From NCBI RefSeq assembly GCF_019710585.1, contig NZ_JAIFZQ010000020.1, positions 1,035,507 through 1,099,506 of the forward strand: a stretch of DNA of 64,000 nt, written 5' to 3'. The notes below the pieces were generated by a model that was given only the letters and a program-made list of their open reading frames with translations, ran no database searches and was not told the origin of the DNA. The stretch comes from Arthrobacter sp. MAHUQ-56 (GTDB lineage: Bacteria; Actinomycetota; Actinomycetes; Actinomycetales; Micrococcaceae). The position numbers were made by a program, and so were the translations under genes. Shown piece by piece: positions 27,211 through 36,617 of this stretch; the first letter of the stretch is position 1, and every line of letters starts with the position of its first letter.

Positions 27211-30009
27211 ATGAACGCCGTCCAGAGGTTCATCAGAAGCAGGGTGCTGCTGTTGACCGCGGCCATCTTGATCGCAGCCATGTGCTTGTCGGTCCTCGTC
27301 CAAAGCCAGTCACAGGCCGCACTCAACCGGACGGTTGATGAAAACTCGAGGGGGCTCTACGACATCCTGGTCCAGGCCAAGGCGCCGTCCGGGGCCCTCC
27401 TGCAGCCGGAGATCGCCAACGGCGCCGGCGGCATCGGCTTCGACCAGCTGGACTCCATCAGGAAGCTGTCCGGCACATCCGTGGCGGCGCCCATCAGCCT
27501 CGTCTCAAGGGTCACGCAGAACCTGGAGACACCGCGCCTCGACGCCATGGACTACCTCGGCTACAACGCCGGGCTCGCCGGCACCGCCACTGCGGACCAG
27601 GCCGCGGGCGCCACGGCTCCGGACAAGTGGCCGGCCGCCGAGTCCGTCCTCAGCGATAAGGCCAAGAAGTACCGGCTGACCGCCAGTGCCGTGAGCTCGG
27701 ACGGCAACTCGGAGCAGACCCTGTTCAAGACCAGCGCCGAGGGAACCCTGGGCAAGGCCCGCCTCGTCGAGGAGAAGACACAGGGCGGCAGCAGCATCCG
27801 CATCGCCCCGCCCGCGGGGGAGACCGGCATTAAGTTCCCCGCCCCCGCCGGCGGTTCTGAACACAATCTCTTCAATCTCTCCGTCGCCCTGCCGCTCGCA
27901 CCCGAAGTCACCGAGTCGGTAGTGGCCGTGGACCCCGCCGCCGAGCGCGCGCTGCTGGGTTCGGCCGGCGACTTCCTGGCCCCGCTGGAAAAGGCGCCGC
28001 CCGCCGACGCCCGGGACGCCGGTGCGGTGGGCCGGTACCTGGAAGGGCTGTTCACCAGCGGCATCAGCATGGACCAGCTGAAGGAGGGCCCTGACTTCCT
28101 GGGCGTCAAGCTCAAGTACTGGGCCCCCCTGATGACCCAGTACCAGCAGGCCAAGCGCACAGGACAGCTGACCACGGGTTCCCAGGCCGTTCCGCTGATC
28201 GTGCGCTCCGGCACGTCCCTGGACCTCAAGTACAACGTCAAGATCGAAGAGATTGACGACGCCGGCAAGGTAGTCAAGGACGTCGGTACCGTTTCGAAAT
28301 CGCTGGGCAAGGATTACCTGCCTTTCGTGTCCAAGGACCCCTTCGCGCTGTCCTGGCCCGGTTCCACCGACCACACCTCGCTGCTGGGCAGCAACGGGAA
28401 CTTCAACCAGGGGCTGTACACGCCCGCCAAGTGGAGCACCAACTTCGCCGGCGCACCCAAGTACACGGAGGGCGACACCGCGTCCAACGGCGCCGTTGAC
28501 AAGACCGCGGTTCCCGGCGAGTGGGTCACGGTCAACCGGCTCCCGGAGAAGGCTGCCAACGGCGCACCCGTCGACCAGACCCAGCGCGAGCCGGTGGATG
28601 AGCGTTCCTACCGGGACAACCTGTCCACGGGCCAGCAGCAGGCGGCAACGCCGATGCCCATGGTCTACGGCACGTTCGATCCGGCCACGGTGGCTGCCGC
28701 GTCCGGCGACGTCAACAAGCTTCCCCTGGGCGGCTACGACCCCACCCCGTTCACCCTGGTCAAGGACGCCGCAGGCAAGGACGTTCCCGGGGCGGAACTG
28801 AAGCCGTCCTTGAGCGCCACCGGGCTGGCAGGCCAGTCCGCCGGCGCCATCACCGACTACTACGGACTGGCGGCCGCCCGCGGCTACAAGCAGAACGCCG
28901 CAGTCATCGACGCCGTGCGCGTCCGCGCCAAGGCGCCGGGCAGCTGGAAGGACGCCCAGCCGGAGGTGGAAAAGCTTGCTTCCGAGATCCGCGACATGGG
29001 CCTGGACGCCACGGTGGTGGCCGGTTCTGCCCGTGAGGACACCAGCATCTTCGTGCCCGGTTACTCCAAGGACGGAGCGGGCAAGGAATCGGCGCTGGGC
29101 ACCGTCCAGCAGTCCTGGGTCCGGCAGAACGCCGCCGACGCCGTGACCGGAGCGCTGTCCGGCACCAACGTCACCCTCCTCTTCCTGACTCTCTGCGGGG
29201 CTGCCCTGCTGACCGGGGCATCAACGGTCAGCTACATCCGCAAGCGCCGCAGCGAGGCGGGAACCCTGCGCGCCATGGGCTGGACCCAGCGGCGGATCCG
29301 GAGCTGGGTGCTGGAGGAATTCGGCGTCGGAGCCGTGCTGCTCGCCGCCGTCGGCATCGTGCTGGGCCTGGTGAGCTGGAGCCTGGCCACAGCTCTGGTG
29401 TGCGCCGCCGTCCTGGCCCTGTACGTGGGTGCGGCGCTGTTCGCCGCGCAGCAGCTCCGCCACCGCGATGAGATCGACCAGGAGCCGCAGCACGACGAGC
29501 GGCTCATCCCGGTCGATTCCCCGCTGACTTTTGCCAACCGGCAGCTGAGCACCAACAAGTTCAACACCTTGTCCCTTGCCATCGCCGTTGGTGTCTTCGG
29601 AGCCGCGGTGGGCGGGCTGATCGCACTGCTGATCGACATCCCGCGCGCCGCGGGTGCCAGCGCGCTGAGCGGGCTGGCCGCGGCCAGCGTCACCCTGCCG
29701 AGCATCCTGCTGGCACTGGCAGGCGTAGCCGTGGGCCTTGTCCTCACCCTGGTCACCGGGCGCTTTGAGCTCAACGCCAAGCGCCAGTACCTGGGCATCC
29801 TCCAGGCAATGGGCTGGAACCCGGACATGCTGCGGCAGGTGCGGTTGTTCGAGAATGCGCTGGTGGGAACCGTGGCCCTGCCGCTGGGCGTGCTGGGCGC
29901 CCTCGGCATCGGCCTGCTGCTGGCCCCCTACGCGGCCCTCTGGGCTGCCGTGGCCGGGCTGGTGGCTGTACTTTGCTGGATACCGATTGCAACGAAAGTG
30001 GTCCAATGA
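27211..30009 (+). CDS. ABC transporter permease, FtsX/MacB-like
   Basis: 932-residue membrane protein. One N-terminal membrane segment (VLLLTAAILIAAMCLSVLV), a long extracytoplasmic domain to about residue 640, then FtsX-type membrane bundles: VTLLFLTLCGAALLTGASTV, the cytoplasmic loop RKRRSEAGTLRAMGWTQRRI (typical FtsX motif), VGAVLLAAVGIVLGLVSWSL, SLAIAVGVFGAAVGGLIALL, and a second YLGILQAMGWNPDMLRQVR loop before the last helices. The two repeated loops show two FtsX domains. It overlaps the ATPase gene by four bases (ATGA) so the two form one exporter or membrane-stress machine. Substrate unknown; the large outer domain suggests work on lipids, lipoproteins or peptides. Confidence 0.85.
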   Translation: MNAVQRFIRSRVLLLTAAILIAAMCLSVLVQSQSQAALNRTVDENSRGLYDILVQAKAPSGALLQPEIANGAGGIGFDQLDSIRKLSGTSVAAPISLVSRVTQNLETPRLDAMDYLGYNAGLAGTATADQAAGATAPDKWPAAESVLSDKAKKYRLTASAVSSDGNSEQTLFKTSAEGTLGKARLVEEKTQGGSSIRIAPPAGETGIKFPAPAGGSEHNLFNLSVALPLAPEVTESVVAVDPAAERALLGSAGDFLAPLEKAPPADARDAGAVGRYLEGLFTSGISMDQLKEGPDFLGVKLKYWAPLMTQYQQAKRTGQLTTGSQAVPLIVRSGTSLDLKYNVKIEEIDDAGKVVKDVGTVSKSLGKDYLPFVSKDPFALSWPGSTDHTSLLGSNGNFNQGLYTPAKWSTNFAGAPKYTEGDTASNGAVDKTAVPGEWVTVNRLPEKAANGAPVDQTQREPVDERSYRDNLSTGQQQAATPMPMVYGTFDPATVAAASGDVNKLPLGGYDPTPFTLVKDAAGKDVPGAELKPSLSATGLAGQSAGAITDYYGLAAARGYKQNAAVIDAVRVRAKAPGSWKDAQPEVEKLASEIRDMGLDATVVAGSAREDTSIFVPGYSKDGAGKESALGTVQQSWVRQNAADAVTGALSGTNVTLLFLTLCGAALLTGASTVSYIRKRRSEAGTLRAMGWTQRRIRSWVLEEFGVGAVLLAAVGIVLGLVSWSLATALVCAAVLALYVGAALFAAQQLRHRDEIDQEPQHDERLIPVDSPLTFANRQLSTNKFNTLSLAIAVGVFGAAVGGLIALLIDIPRAAGASALSGLAAASVTLPSILLALAGVAVGLVLTLVTGRFELNAKRQYLGILQAMGWNPDMLRQVRLFENALVGTVALPLGVLGALGIGLLLAPYAALWAAVAGLVAVLCWIPIATKVVQ

Positions 30010-30761
30010 CAAACCCGACGAACCTCCAGCGGAGCCGCAGGGGCGGCTCCAACGAGGTCCCCCTGCAGACCCGGGCCAACACCATCGTCAAGTCCGCGGA
30101 CCATGCCACCCCGTTGGAAATGCGCGACATCACCATCCGCTACGGCGGCGGTAAGGGCGGTGCCGAGGCCGTGAGCGTGGTCGAAGGTTTCGACCTGACC
30201 CTGCATGCCGGCGAGATGCACTGCGTCGCCGGCCGGAGCGGCTCCGGCAAGACGAGCATCCTGACCGTCGGCGCGGGACTCACCCTGCCGACTTCGGGCC
30301 GCGTCTTCTGGGAAGGCGATTCCCTCGAAAGCATGGGCGACGACGAAATCGCCGACCGCCGTCGTGCCCTGATCGGTTACGTGGACCAGGGCGGTGCCCT
30401 GATTGACGGCATGAGCGCGCTTGAAAACGTCCTGCTGCCCGCCGTCCCCGACGGTGAGGTGGAGCAGCGGCGGGACATGGCCAAGGACCTGCTGGACCTG
30501 GTGGGCCTGGGCCGCCGCATGCGGCACCGTCCCGCGCAGCTCTCCGGCGGTGAACGGCAGCGCGTGGCCATCGCGCGCGCCCTGATCCTGGGGACCCGGG
30601 TCCTCGTGGTGGATGAACCCACCGCCAGCCTGGACCGTGCTTCGGCAAACCGCATCATCAGCATCCTGAAGGACACCACGTCGGACGGTATCGCCGTCCT
30701 GGTCGCCTCGCACGACCACGAACTGGTCCGTCTGAGCGATACGCTGACAGAACTGATCTAG
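30006..30761 (+). CDS. ABC transporter ATP-binding protein (LolD/MacB type)
   Basis: 251-residue ATPase partner of the FtsX-like permease. Walker A is GRSGSGKTS near residue 76, the signature [15 protein letters not shown] near 179, Walker [13 protein letters not shown] near 199 and the switch histidine in VASHDHELV near 234. The first 37 residues ([17 protein letters not shown]...) precede the domain and are not conserved. ATG overlaps the permease stop by four bases. Followed after 34 bases by metG, which may be read through. Confidence 0.93.
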   Translation: MTNPTNLQRSRRGGSNEVPLQTRANTIVKSADHATPLEMRDITIRYGGGKGGAEAVSVVEGFDLTLHAGEMHCVAGRSGSGKTSILTVGAGLTLPTSGRVFWEGDSLESMGDDEIADRRRALIGYVDQGGALIDGMSALENVLLPAVPDGEVEQRRDMAKDLLDLVGLGRRMRHRPAQLSGGERQRVAIARALILGTRVLVVDEPTASLDRASANRIISILKDTTSDGIAVLVASHDHELVRLSDTLTELI

Positions 30762-30795
30762 CCTGCCCCTCCGCACCGAAGGTAAACGTCCAACC

Positions 30796-32352
30796 GTGAC
30801 TGCTCCAGAGAAAACGCCGTTCTACATCACCACGGCCATCACCTACCCCAACGGCGTGCCGCACATCGGCCACGCCTATGAGTACATAGCCACCGACGCC
30901 ATGGCCCGCTTCAAGCGCCTGGACGGCTATGACGTGATGTTCCTGACCGGCACGGATGAGCACGGCATGAAGATCGCCCAGACCGCGGAGAAGGAAGGTA
31001 TCACTCCCAAGGAACTGGTCAACCGGAACGCGGACATCTACAAGGCTGCGCACTCCGCCCTGGGGATCAGCTACGACCGCTTCATCCGGACCACCGACGA
31101 GGACCACTACACGGCCTCGCAGGCGCTCTGGAAGAAGATGGAGGCCAACGGCGATATCTACCTCTCCAAGTACGAGGGCTGGTATTCGGTCCGGGACGAG
31201 GCTTTTTACGGCGAAGATGACACCGTGGTCAAGGACGACGGCGTGCGGTACTCGAAGGAGACGGACACGGAGGTGACGTGGACGGCCGAGGAGAGCTACT
31301 TCTTCCGGCTCTCCGCCTACCAGGACAAGCTGCTGGCACTGTACGAGGCGCAGCCGGAATTCGGCGCCCCCCAGTACCGGTTCAACGAGGTCATCAGCTT
31401 CGTCAAGCGCGGCCTCGAGGACCTGTCCATCAGCCGCACCACCTTCGACTGGGGTGTCCCCGTCCCCGGAAACGACAAGCACGTGATGTACGTCTGGGTG
31501 GACGCGCTGACCAACTACCTCACGGGTGTTGGCTACCCGGACGTCGATTCAGAGAAATTCCGGAAGTTCTGGCCCGCCGACGTCCACATCATCGGCAAGG
31601 ATATTTCCCGCTTCCACGCGATCTACTGGCCGGCCTTCCTGATGAGCGCCGGGCTGGAGCTGCCCAAGCGGGTCATGATCCACGGGTTCCTGCACAACAA
31701 CGGGGTCAAGATGTCCAAGTCGCTGGGCAACGTGGTGGCCCCCGCGGACTTCGTGGCGCAGTACGGCCTGGACCAGGTGCGCTACTTCTTCCTGCGCGAG
31801 GTGCCGTTCGGTGCGGACGGCAGCTACAACCACGAGGCGATCGTAGGGCGGATGAACTCCGACCTGGCGAACAACTTCGGCAACCTCGCCCAGCGCTCCC
31901 TGTCCATGGTGGCCAAGAACTGCGGGGCGGCAGTGCCCACTCCTGGGGAGTTCACCGAGGCGGACAACGCCATCCTGGCCAAGGCCAACGGACTGCTCGA
32001 CGCCGCACGTGCCGCCTTCGACAAGCAGGAGTTCAGCCGGGCGCTGGAAGCCATCTGGCACGTCCTCGGCGATACCAACGCGTACTTCGCCGAGCAGGCC
32101 CCGTGGGTGCTGCGGAAGACCGACGTCGAACGCATGAACACCGTGCTGTACGTGACACTGGAGGTGCTGCGGATCGTGGCGATCCTGGCCCAGCCCGTGA
32201 TGCCGAACGCCACGGCGAAGCTGCTGGACGCGCTGGGACAGCCGGAAGGCGACGCCCGCCAGTTCTCCGCGATTGGAACGCCCATCGCGGCCGGCACTGC
32301 CCTGCCCGCTCCCAGTCCCGTGTTCCCCAAATTCGAGGAACCCGCGGCGTAA
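30796..32352 (+). CDS. metG: methionyl-tRNA synthetase
   Basis: Charges tRNA-Met with methionine. 518 residues, the short form without the C-terminal tRNA-binding domain. Class I signatures: HIGHAYEY near residue 23 and KMSKS in [14 protein letters not shown] near 305. The anticodon-binding domain includes [11 protein letters not shown] near 436. The zinc knuckle region ([15 protein letters not shown]) lacks the paired CxxC cysteines, as in the zinc-free type. GTG start. It is 34 bases after the ABC ATPase gene; no SAM riboswitch or T-box is visible upstream. Confidence 0.95.
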   Translation: MTAPEKTPFYITTAITYPNGVPHIGHAYEYIATDAMARFKRLDGYDVMFLTGTDEHGMKIAQTAEKEGITPKELVNRNADIYKAAHSALGISYDRFIRTTDEDHYTASQALWKKMEANGDIYLSKYEGWYSVRDEAFYGEDDTVVKDDGVRYSKETDTEVTWTAEESYFFRLSAYQDKLLALYEAQPEFGAPQYRFNEVISFVKRGLEDLSISRTTFDWGVPVPGNDKHVMYVWVDALTNYLTGVGYPDVDSEKFRKFWPADVHIIGKDISRFHAIYWPAFLMSAGLELPKRVMIHGFLHNNGVKMSKSLGNVVAPADFVAQYGLDQVRYFFLREVPFGADGSYNHEAIVGRMNSDLANNFGNLAQRSLSMVAKNCGAAVPTPGEFTEADNAILAKANGLLDAARAAFDKQEFSRALEAIWHVLGDTNAYFAEQAPWVLRKTDVERMNTVLYVTLEVLRIVAILAQPVMPNATAKLLDALGQPEGDARQFSAIGTPIAAGTALPAPSPVFPKFEEPAA

Positions 32353-32393
32353 GGAACCCCCACACCCTGGCGGATGCGCCCATGTCCAAAAGC

Positions 32394-32433
32394 TGAGACG
32401 GCTTGACCAGCATATGGATGTCTTGGCTACCCT
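32394..32433 (+). promoter_or_regulatory. leuB promoter with operator half-site
   Basis: TGAGACGGC at 32394-32402 repeats the conserved right half of the operators near leuC and ilvD and directly abuts TTGACC (32403-32408), the likely -35. TACCCT at 32428-32433 lies six bases before the leuB ATG (leaderless). The left half-site is degenerate. Spacing between -35 and -10 is 19. Confidence 0.5.
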
Positions 32434-32439
32434 GAAAGC

Positions 32440-33492
32440 ATGAGCGCATCCTCCATTGATCTTGCAGTAATTCCCGGCGACGGCATCGGCCCCGAAGTCA
32501 TTGCCGAGGCAGTCAAAGTCCTGGAAAAGGCTGTGGCCGCTGAGGGTGTCGAACTCAAGCAGACACACTACGACCTCGGCGCCGGGCACTGGCTGGCCAC
32601 GGGGGAAACCCTGCCGGACCATGTCCTGGAGGACCTCAAAACGCGCGATGCCATCCTGTTCGGCGCTGTCGGCGCTGCACCCGGCGACACCCGGATCCCG
32701 TCCGGGCTCATCGAGCGCGAGATGCTGCTGAAGCTGCGGTTCAGCCTGGACCACTACGTCAACCTGCGGCCGTCCCGGCTGTACGGAACAGTGGGCAGCC
32801 CGCTGGCCAACCCCGGCACTATCGACTTCATCGTGGTCCGCGAAGGTACCGAGGGCCCCTACGTTGGCAACGGCGGTACGCTGCGGGCAGGAACACCGCA
32901 CGAGGTGGCAACCGAGGTGTCCCTGAACACCGCCCACGGCGTGGAGCGCGTGGTCCGTGATGCCTTCCGCCGTGCCGGCGCCCGTGAACGCAAGCACGTC
33001 ACCCTCGTCCACAAGCACAACGTCCTGGTCTACGCAGGGCACCTCTGGAAGCGCACCGTCGAGGCCGTCGCCCAGGAATTCCCGGAGGTCACCCACGACT
33101 ACCTGCACGTGGACGCCGCCACCATCTTCATGGTCACCGACCCCTCCCGCTTTGATGTGATCGTCACGGACAACCTCTTCGGCGACATCCTCACCGACCT
33201 CGCCGCTGCCGTCACCGGCGGCATCGGCCTGGCCGCATCGGGCAACATCAACATGGACCGCACCGCCCCGTCCATGTTCGAACCGGTCCACGGCTCCGCT
33301 CCGGATATTGCCGGCCAGGGCAAGGCAGACCCCTCGGCAGCCATCCTCTCCGCCGCCCTCCTGCTGGACCACCTGGGCTACGCGGAAGCAGCCCGCAGGA
33401 TCGAGGCCGCCGTGGCCGCCGACGTCGAAAAGCGCGACGGCACCGCACGCAGCACCAGTGCCATCGGCGACGCCATCGCCGCCGGCCTCTAG
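32440..33492 (+). CDS. leuB: 3-isopropylmalate dehydrogenase
   Basis: NAD+-dependent oxidative decarboxylase of leucine synthesis. 350 residues. The opening [20 protein letters not shown] is typical; substrate-binding arginines lie in [20 protein letters not shown] near 98; the metal-binding aspartates are in [13 protein letters not shown] near 240 and the NAD-binding loop is [20 protein letters not shown] near 280. ATG start, with the -10 hexamer six bases away and no ribosome-binding site. It is followed by ilvE after a short hairpin. Confidence 0.96.
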   Translation: MSASSIDLAVIPGDGIGPEVIAEAVKVLEKAVAAEGVELKQTHYDLGAGHWLATGETLPDHVLEDLKTRDAILFGAVGAAPGDTRIPSGLIEREMLLKLRFSLDHYVNLRPSRLYGTVGSPLANPGTIDFIVVREGTEGPYVGNGGTLRAGTPHEVATEVSLNTAHGVERVVRDAFRRAGARERKHVTLVHKHNVLVYAGHLWKRTVEAVAQEFPEVTHDYLHVDAATIFMVTDPSRFDVIVTDNLFGDILTDLAAAVTGGIGLAASGNINMDRTAPSMFEPVHGSAPDIAGQGKADPSAAILSAALLLDHLGYAEAARRIEAAVAADVEKRDGTARSTSAIGDAIAAGL

Positions 33493-33502
33493 CTGTACTG
33501 CC

Positions 33503-33520
33503 CCGGCGGGTTGCCGCCGG
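33503..33520 (+). terminator. short hairpin after leuB
   Basis: CCGGCGG pairs with CCGCCGG around GTTG, eleven bases after the leuB stop. No T-run, so termination is doubtful. TAAGCT at 33530-33535 could be the ilvE -10. Confidence 0.35.
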
Positions 33521-33605
33521 CTTCGGGCGTAAGCTTGTCTCGAATCACCAAATGCCGCCTTGTTGTTCAGCGCTGAACCACCGGGCGGCCGATCGTGGAG
33601 GAACC

Positions 33606-34718
33606 ATGACTCAGACCGCCCATGGCGTCGAATTCACCCGGCAGCCCTCGGCCAACCCGAAGTCTGCTGAAGAGCGTGCAGCCATCCTGGCAAACCCGGG
33701 ATTCGGCAACTACTTCACCGACCACACCGCCATTGTCGACTACAGTGTCGACGCGGACGGCAACGGCGGCTGGCACGATGCCCGGATCGAAGCCTACGGG
33801 CCGATCGTCCTCGACCCCTCAGCCGCTGTCTTCCACTACGGCCAGGAGATCTTCGAAGGGCTCAAGGCCTACCGCCACGCCGACGGCTCCGTCTGGACCT
33901 TCCGGCCCGAGGCCAACGCCGCGCGCCTGAACAAGTCCGCACGCCGGCTGGCGCTTCCGGAGCTTCCTGCCGAATACTTCCTTGGCGCCATCCGCGAACT
34001 GGTGGCCGCTGACAAGGAATGGGTCCCCACCGGCGACGGCGAGGCCCTGTACCTGCGGCCGTTCATGATTGCCACCGAAGCGTTCCTCGGCGTCCGCGCC
34101 GCGCGTGAGGTGTCCTTCCGGGTGATCGCCTCGCCGGCCGGGAACTACTTCGGCGGCGAGCTCAAGCCCGTTTCCATCTGGATCTCCCGCCAGTACGCCC
34201 GCGCCGGCCGCGGCGGCACCGGCGATGCCAAGTGCGGCGGCAACTACGCTGCCTCGCTTATCGCCCAGCAGGAGGCGGAGGCCAATGGCTGCAAGCAGGT
34301 CCTCTTCCTGGACCACTTCAACGACGACGCCGTGGAAGAACTGGGCGGCATGAACGTGTTCTTCGTCATGAAGGACGGCTCGCTGGTTACGCCCGCGCTC
34401 ACCGGCACCATCCTGGAAGGCGTCACCCGGATGTCCGTGATCCAGGTCGCCAAGGACATGGGCCGGGAGGTGGCCGAGCGCAAGATCACCCTCGACGAAT
34501 GGCGCGACGGCGTTGCCTCCGGCGAGATCACCGAGGTGTTCGCCTGCGGTACCGCCGCCGTGATCACCCCGATCGGCGTGCTGAAGGACGCCACAGAGTT
34601 CATCGGCTCCGAGGACGCCAAGGCGGGGGAGACCACCATGGCCATCCGCCAAAAGCTCCTTGGCATCCAGACCGGCGCCGAACCCGACACCCACGGCTGG
34701 CTGACCCGCCTGGCGTAG
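33606..34718 (+). CDS. ilvE: branched-chain amino acid aminotransferase
   Basis: PLP fold-type IV transaminase carrying out the last step of valine, leucine and isoleucine synthesis with glutamate. 370 residues. Motifs: VFHYGQEIFEGLKAYRHADG near 82 and YLRPFMIATEAFLGV near 150; the PLP lysine is in GTGDAKCGGNYAAS near 207; GGMNVFFVMKDG near 247; and the phosphate-binding FACGTAAVITPIG near 317. GGAGGAACC immediately precedes the ATG. An upstream in-frame ATG at 33552 would add 18 residues that include the ribosome-binding site and is rejected. A strong hairpin follows. Confidence 0.96.
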   Translation: MTQTAHGVEFTRQPSANPKSAEERAAILANPGFGNYFTDHTAIVDYSVDADGNGGWHDARIEAYGPIVLDPSAAVFHYGQEIFEGLKAYRHADGSVWTFRPEANAARLNKSARRLALPELPAEYFLGAIRELVAADKEWVPTGDGEALYLRPFMIATEAFLGVRAAREVSFRVIASPAGNYFGGELKPVSIWISRQYARAGRGGTGDAKCGGNYAASLIAQQEAEANGCKQVLFLDHFNDDAVEELGGMNVFFVMKDGSLVTPALTGTILEGVTRMSVIQVAKDMGREVAERKITLDEWRDGVASGEITEVFACGTAAVITPIGVLKDATEFIGSEDAKAGETTMAIRQKLLGIQTGAEPDTHGWLTRLA

Positions 34719-34736
34719 TCCACTTGTAAAAGTACG

Positions 34737-34773
34737 ACGGCGGGTGCCCGGCTGAGAGCCGGGCACCCGCCGT
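34737..34773 (+). terminator. ilvE terminator hairpin
   Basis: ACGGCGGGTGCCCGGCT pairs with GCCGGGCACCCGCCGT around GAGA, a sixteen-base-pair stem, 18 bases after the ilvE stop. The trailing sequence is TTGGTT. Confidence 0.8.
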
Positions 34774-34948
34774 TGGTTCAGGCACGGAAGCGGCCCGTCC
34801 TGGGGTTGTGCGCAGAGCAGAGCCTTGAAGGCAGGGTTTTGCGAACAGGCTTAGGATTCGCCGGCGGTTCCGAAAGCGCCGACGGCCGGGGTCAGCGCTG
34901 CGCCGCGTCAGCTGGGGGAGGGACGGCTCCGGATGCAAGGATGGGTGG

Positions 34949-35767
34949 GTGACTCCACCTTCCGGTTCCGTCCTGCAGCGCAGCTCCGCCCTGACGCAGT
35001 TCGTCCTCGCTCCCAATCCGGGGCCCATGAGCCTGGACGGCACCAACTCCTATCTGTTGCGTGCCCCTGGCCACCCCACCCTGGTGGTCGTCGACCCCGG
35101 CCCGCACGACGAAAGCCACCTCAACGCACTTGCCCGGGCGGGCGCCGTCGAACTCGTCCTGGTGACCCACCGCCACGCGGACCACACGGCAGGGTCCGCC
35201 CGCCTGCACGAACTCACCGGGGCGCCGGTCCGGGCGGCGGACCCTGCCCACTGCCACGGCGGGGGAGCGCCGCTGCTCCCGGGCGAAACCATCCACGCAG
35301 CCGGCCTGGACATCGCGGTGCTGGCCACGCCGGGCCACACCTCCGACTCCGTTTGCTTCCACCTGCCAGGGGACGGGGCGCACGGTTCGGTCCTGACGGG
35401 CGATACCGTCCTGGGCCGGGGTACCACCATGTTGGACTACCCGGACGGAACCCTGGGCGACTATCTTTCATCCCTCGACCGGCTGGAGGCGCTGGGACCG
35501 GCCACCGTCCTCCCGGCGCATGGCCCGGTGCTGCCCTCACTGGAAGGTGTCGTCCGGGACTACCGCCGGCACCGGGAGGAACGCCTGGCGCAGATCCGCG
35601 CCGCGCTGGGACGGCTGGGGCAGGACGCATCCGTAGGCGAGGTGGCCGACGAGGTCTATTCCGACGTCGACCGTTCAGTCCGGCGCGCTGCCGAAATGTC
35701 CGTCGCCGCTCAGCTTTCCTACCTGCGCGGCGCGGGCGCTGCAGGCGGCGGGAGGCCACCGGCGTAA
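34949..35767 (+). CDS. MBL fold metallo-hydrolase (LACTB2-like)
   Basis: 272-residue metallo-beta-lactamase fold hydrolase. The zinc motif is THRHADHTAGSARL near residue 72; further ligands are in LATPGHTSDSVCFHL near 127, LTGDTVLGRGT near 148 and PAHGPVLPS near 190. The C-terminal segment RRHREERLAQIRAALGR to the end is the short winged-helix tail of LACTB2/CPSF-like proteins, which may be nucleases. The GTG at 34949 has AAGGAT six bases upstream, so the transcript may be leaderless. The FAA hydrolase gene follows after 16 bases. Confidence 0.83.
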   Translation: MTPPSGSVLQRSSALTQFVLAPNPGPMSLDGTNSYLLRAPGHPTLVVVDPGPHDESHLNALARAGAVELVLVTHRHADHTAGSARLHELTGAPVRAADPAHCHGGGAPLLPGETIHAAGLDIAVLATPGHTSDSVCFHLPGDGAHGSVLTGDTVLGRGTTMLDYPDGTLGDYLSSLDRLEALGPATVLPAHGPVLPSLEGVVRDYRRHREERLAQIRAALGRLGQDASVGEVADEVYSDVDRSVRRAAEMSVAAQLSYLRGAGAAGGGRPPA

Positions 35768-35770
35768 CGG

Positions 35771-35776
35771 TAGGGT
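35771..35776 (+). promoter_or_regulatory. -10 element before FAA hydrolase gene
   Basis: TAGGGT seven bases before the ATG at 35784; the AGGA between them could also act as a weak ribosome-binding site. Confidence 0.4.
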
Positions 35777-35783
35777 AGGAGCC

Positions 35784-36560
35784 ATGCGTATTGCCCGATT
35801 TGTTGTCGATTCCGATCCCCTCTACGGCGTGGTGGACGGTGAGCCCGGCAGTGAGGAGATCACTGTCATCCATGGCGACCCCTTCTTCAACGGCGTGGAG
35901 CGCACCTCCGTCCGCCACAAGCTCGAAGACGTCCGGCTGCTGGCACCGATCATCCCTCGCAGCAAGGTCATCGGCGTCGGCCGGAACTTCGTGGAGCACG
36001 CCCATGAACTGGGCAACGAGGTACCCGCCTCGCCGCTGCTCTTCCTCAAGCCCAACACCGCCGTCGTGGGTCCCAACGATCCCGTGGTGCTGCCGGAATT
36101 CTCCGAAGAAGTCTCCTTCGAGGCCGAACTCTGCGTGGTGATCGGGCGGATCTGCAAGGACGTGCCGGAAGACCGCGTGGACGACGTCATCTTCGGGTAC
36201 ACCTGCGGCAACGACCTCACCGCCCGCGACGTCCAGAAGACCGACCTGCAGTGGACCCGCGCCAAGGGCTTCGACACCTCCGCCCCGCTGGGCCCCTGGA
36301 TCGAGACCGACCTCGACACCGAAGACCTCCAGATCATAGGCCGGCTGAACGGTGAGGTGCGCCAGGACGGAAGCACCAGCCAGATGATCCGCGGCGTCCG
36401 GGAACTGGTGTCCGTGGTCTCGCAGGCGTTCACCCTGCTGCCCGGCGATGTGATCATGACAGGCACGCCGGCCGGCGTCGGCCTGGTCAAGGAGGGTGAC
36501 CGCTTCGAAGTGGAGATCGAGGGCATCGGCCGGCTTGCCAACCCGATCGTGCGCCGCTGA
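35784..36560 (+). CDS. fumarylacetoacetate hydrolase family protein (Odx-like)
   Basis: 258-residue FAH-fold enzyme. Metal-binding pattern SFEAELCVVIGR near residue 112, the GNDLTARDVQKTDLQWTRAK motif near 144, GPWIETDLD near 170 and PGDVIMTGTPAGVGLV near 219. The protein directly upstream of gltX in C. glutamicum (Cg1458) is an oxaloacetate decarboxylase of this family; that activity is plausible here but inferred from family and position. It differs clearly from the other FAA protein at 2576-3427, which has an extra N-terminal part. Confidence 0.87.
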   Translation: MRIARFVVDSDPLYGVVDGEPGSEEITVIHGDPFFNGVERTSVRHKLEDVRLLAPIIPRSKVIGVGRNFVEHAHELGNEVPASPLLFLKPNTAVVGPNDPVVLPEFSEEVSFEAELCVVIGRICKDVPEDRVDDVIFGYTCGNDLTARDVQKTDLQWTRAKGFDTSAPLGPWIETDLDTEDLQIIGRLNGEVRQDGSTSQMIRGVRELVSVVSQAFTLLPGDVIMTGTPAGVGLVKEGDRFEVEIEGIGRLANPIVRR

Positions 36561-36601
36561 TCCCACCCGGAGGGCAAAGAACCGGGCCCTGGCCGAGGCG
36601 G

Positions 36602-36607
36602 TAAAGT
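36602..36607 (+). promoter_or_regulatory. gltX -10 element
   Basis: TAAAGT ten bases before the gltX ATG; the 5' untranslated region would be only a few bases. Confidence 0.4.
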
Positions 36608-36617
36608 TGAAGCCACT

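Noticed and set aside
30762-30795. SAM riboswitch or T-box before metG
   Set aside because: The gap is only 34 bases and has no specifier loop, T-box sequence or terminator. gltX and leuC leaders were also checked by eye with no T-box seen.
33552-33605. 18-codon extension of IlvE from an upstream in-frame ATG
   Set aside because: It would place the good ribosome-binding site GGAGGAACC inside the gene, and the extra residues do not fit family N-termini.
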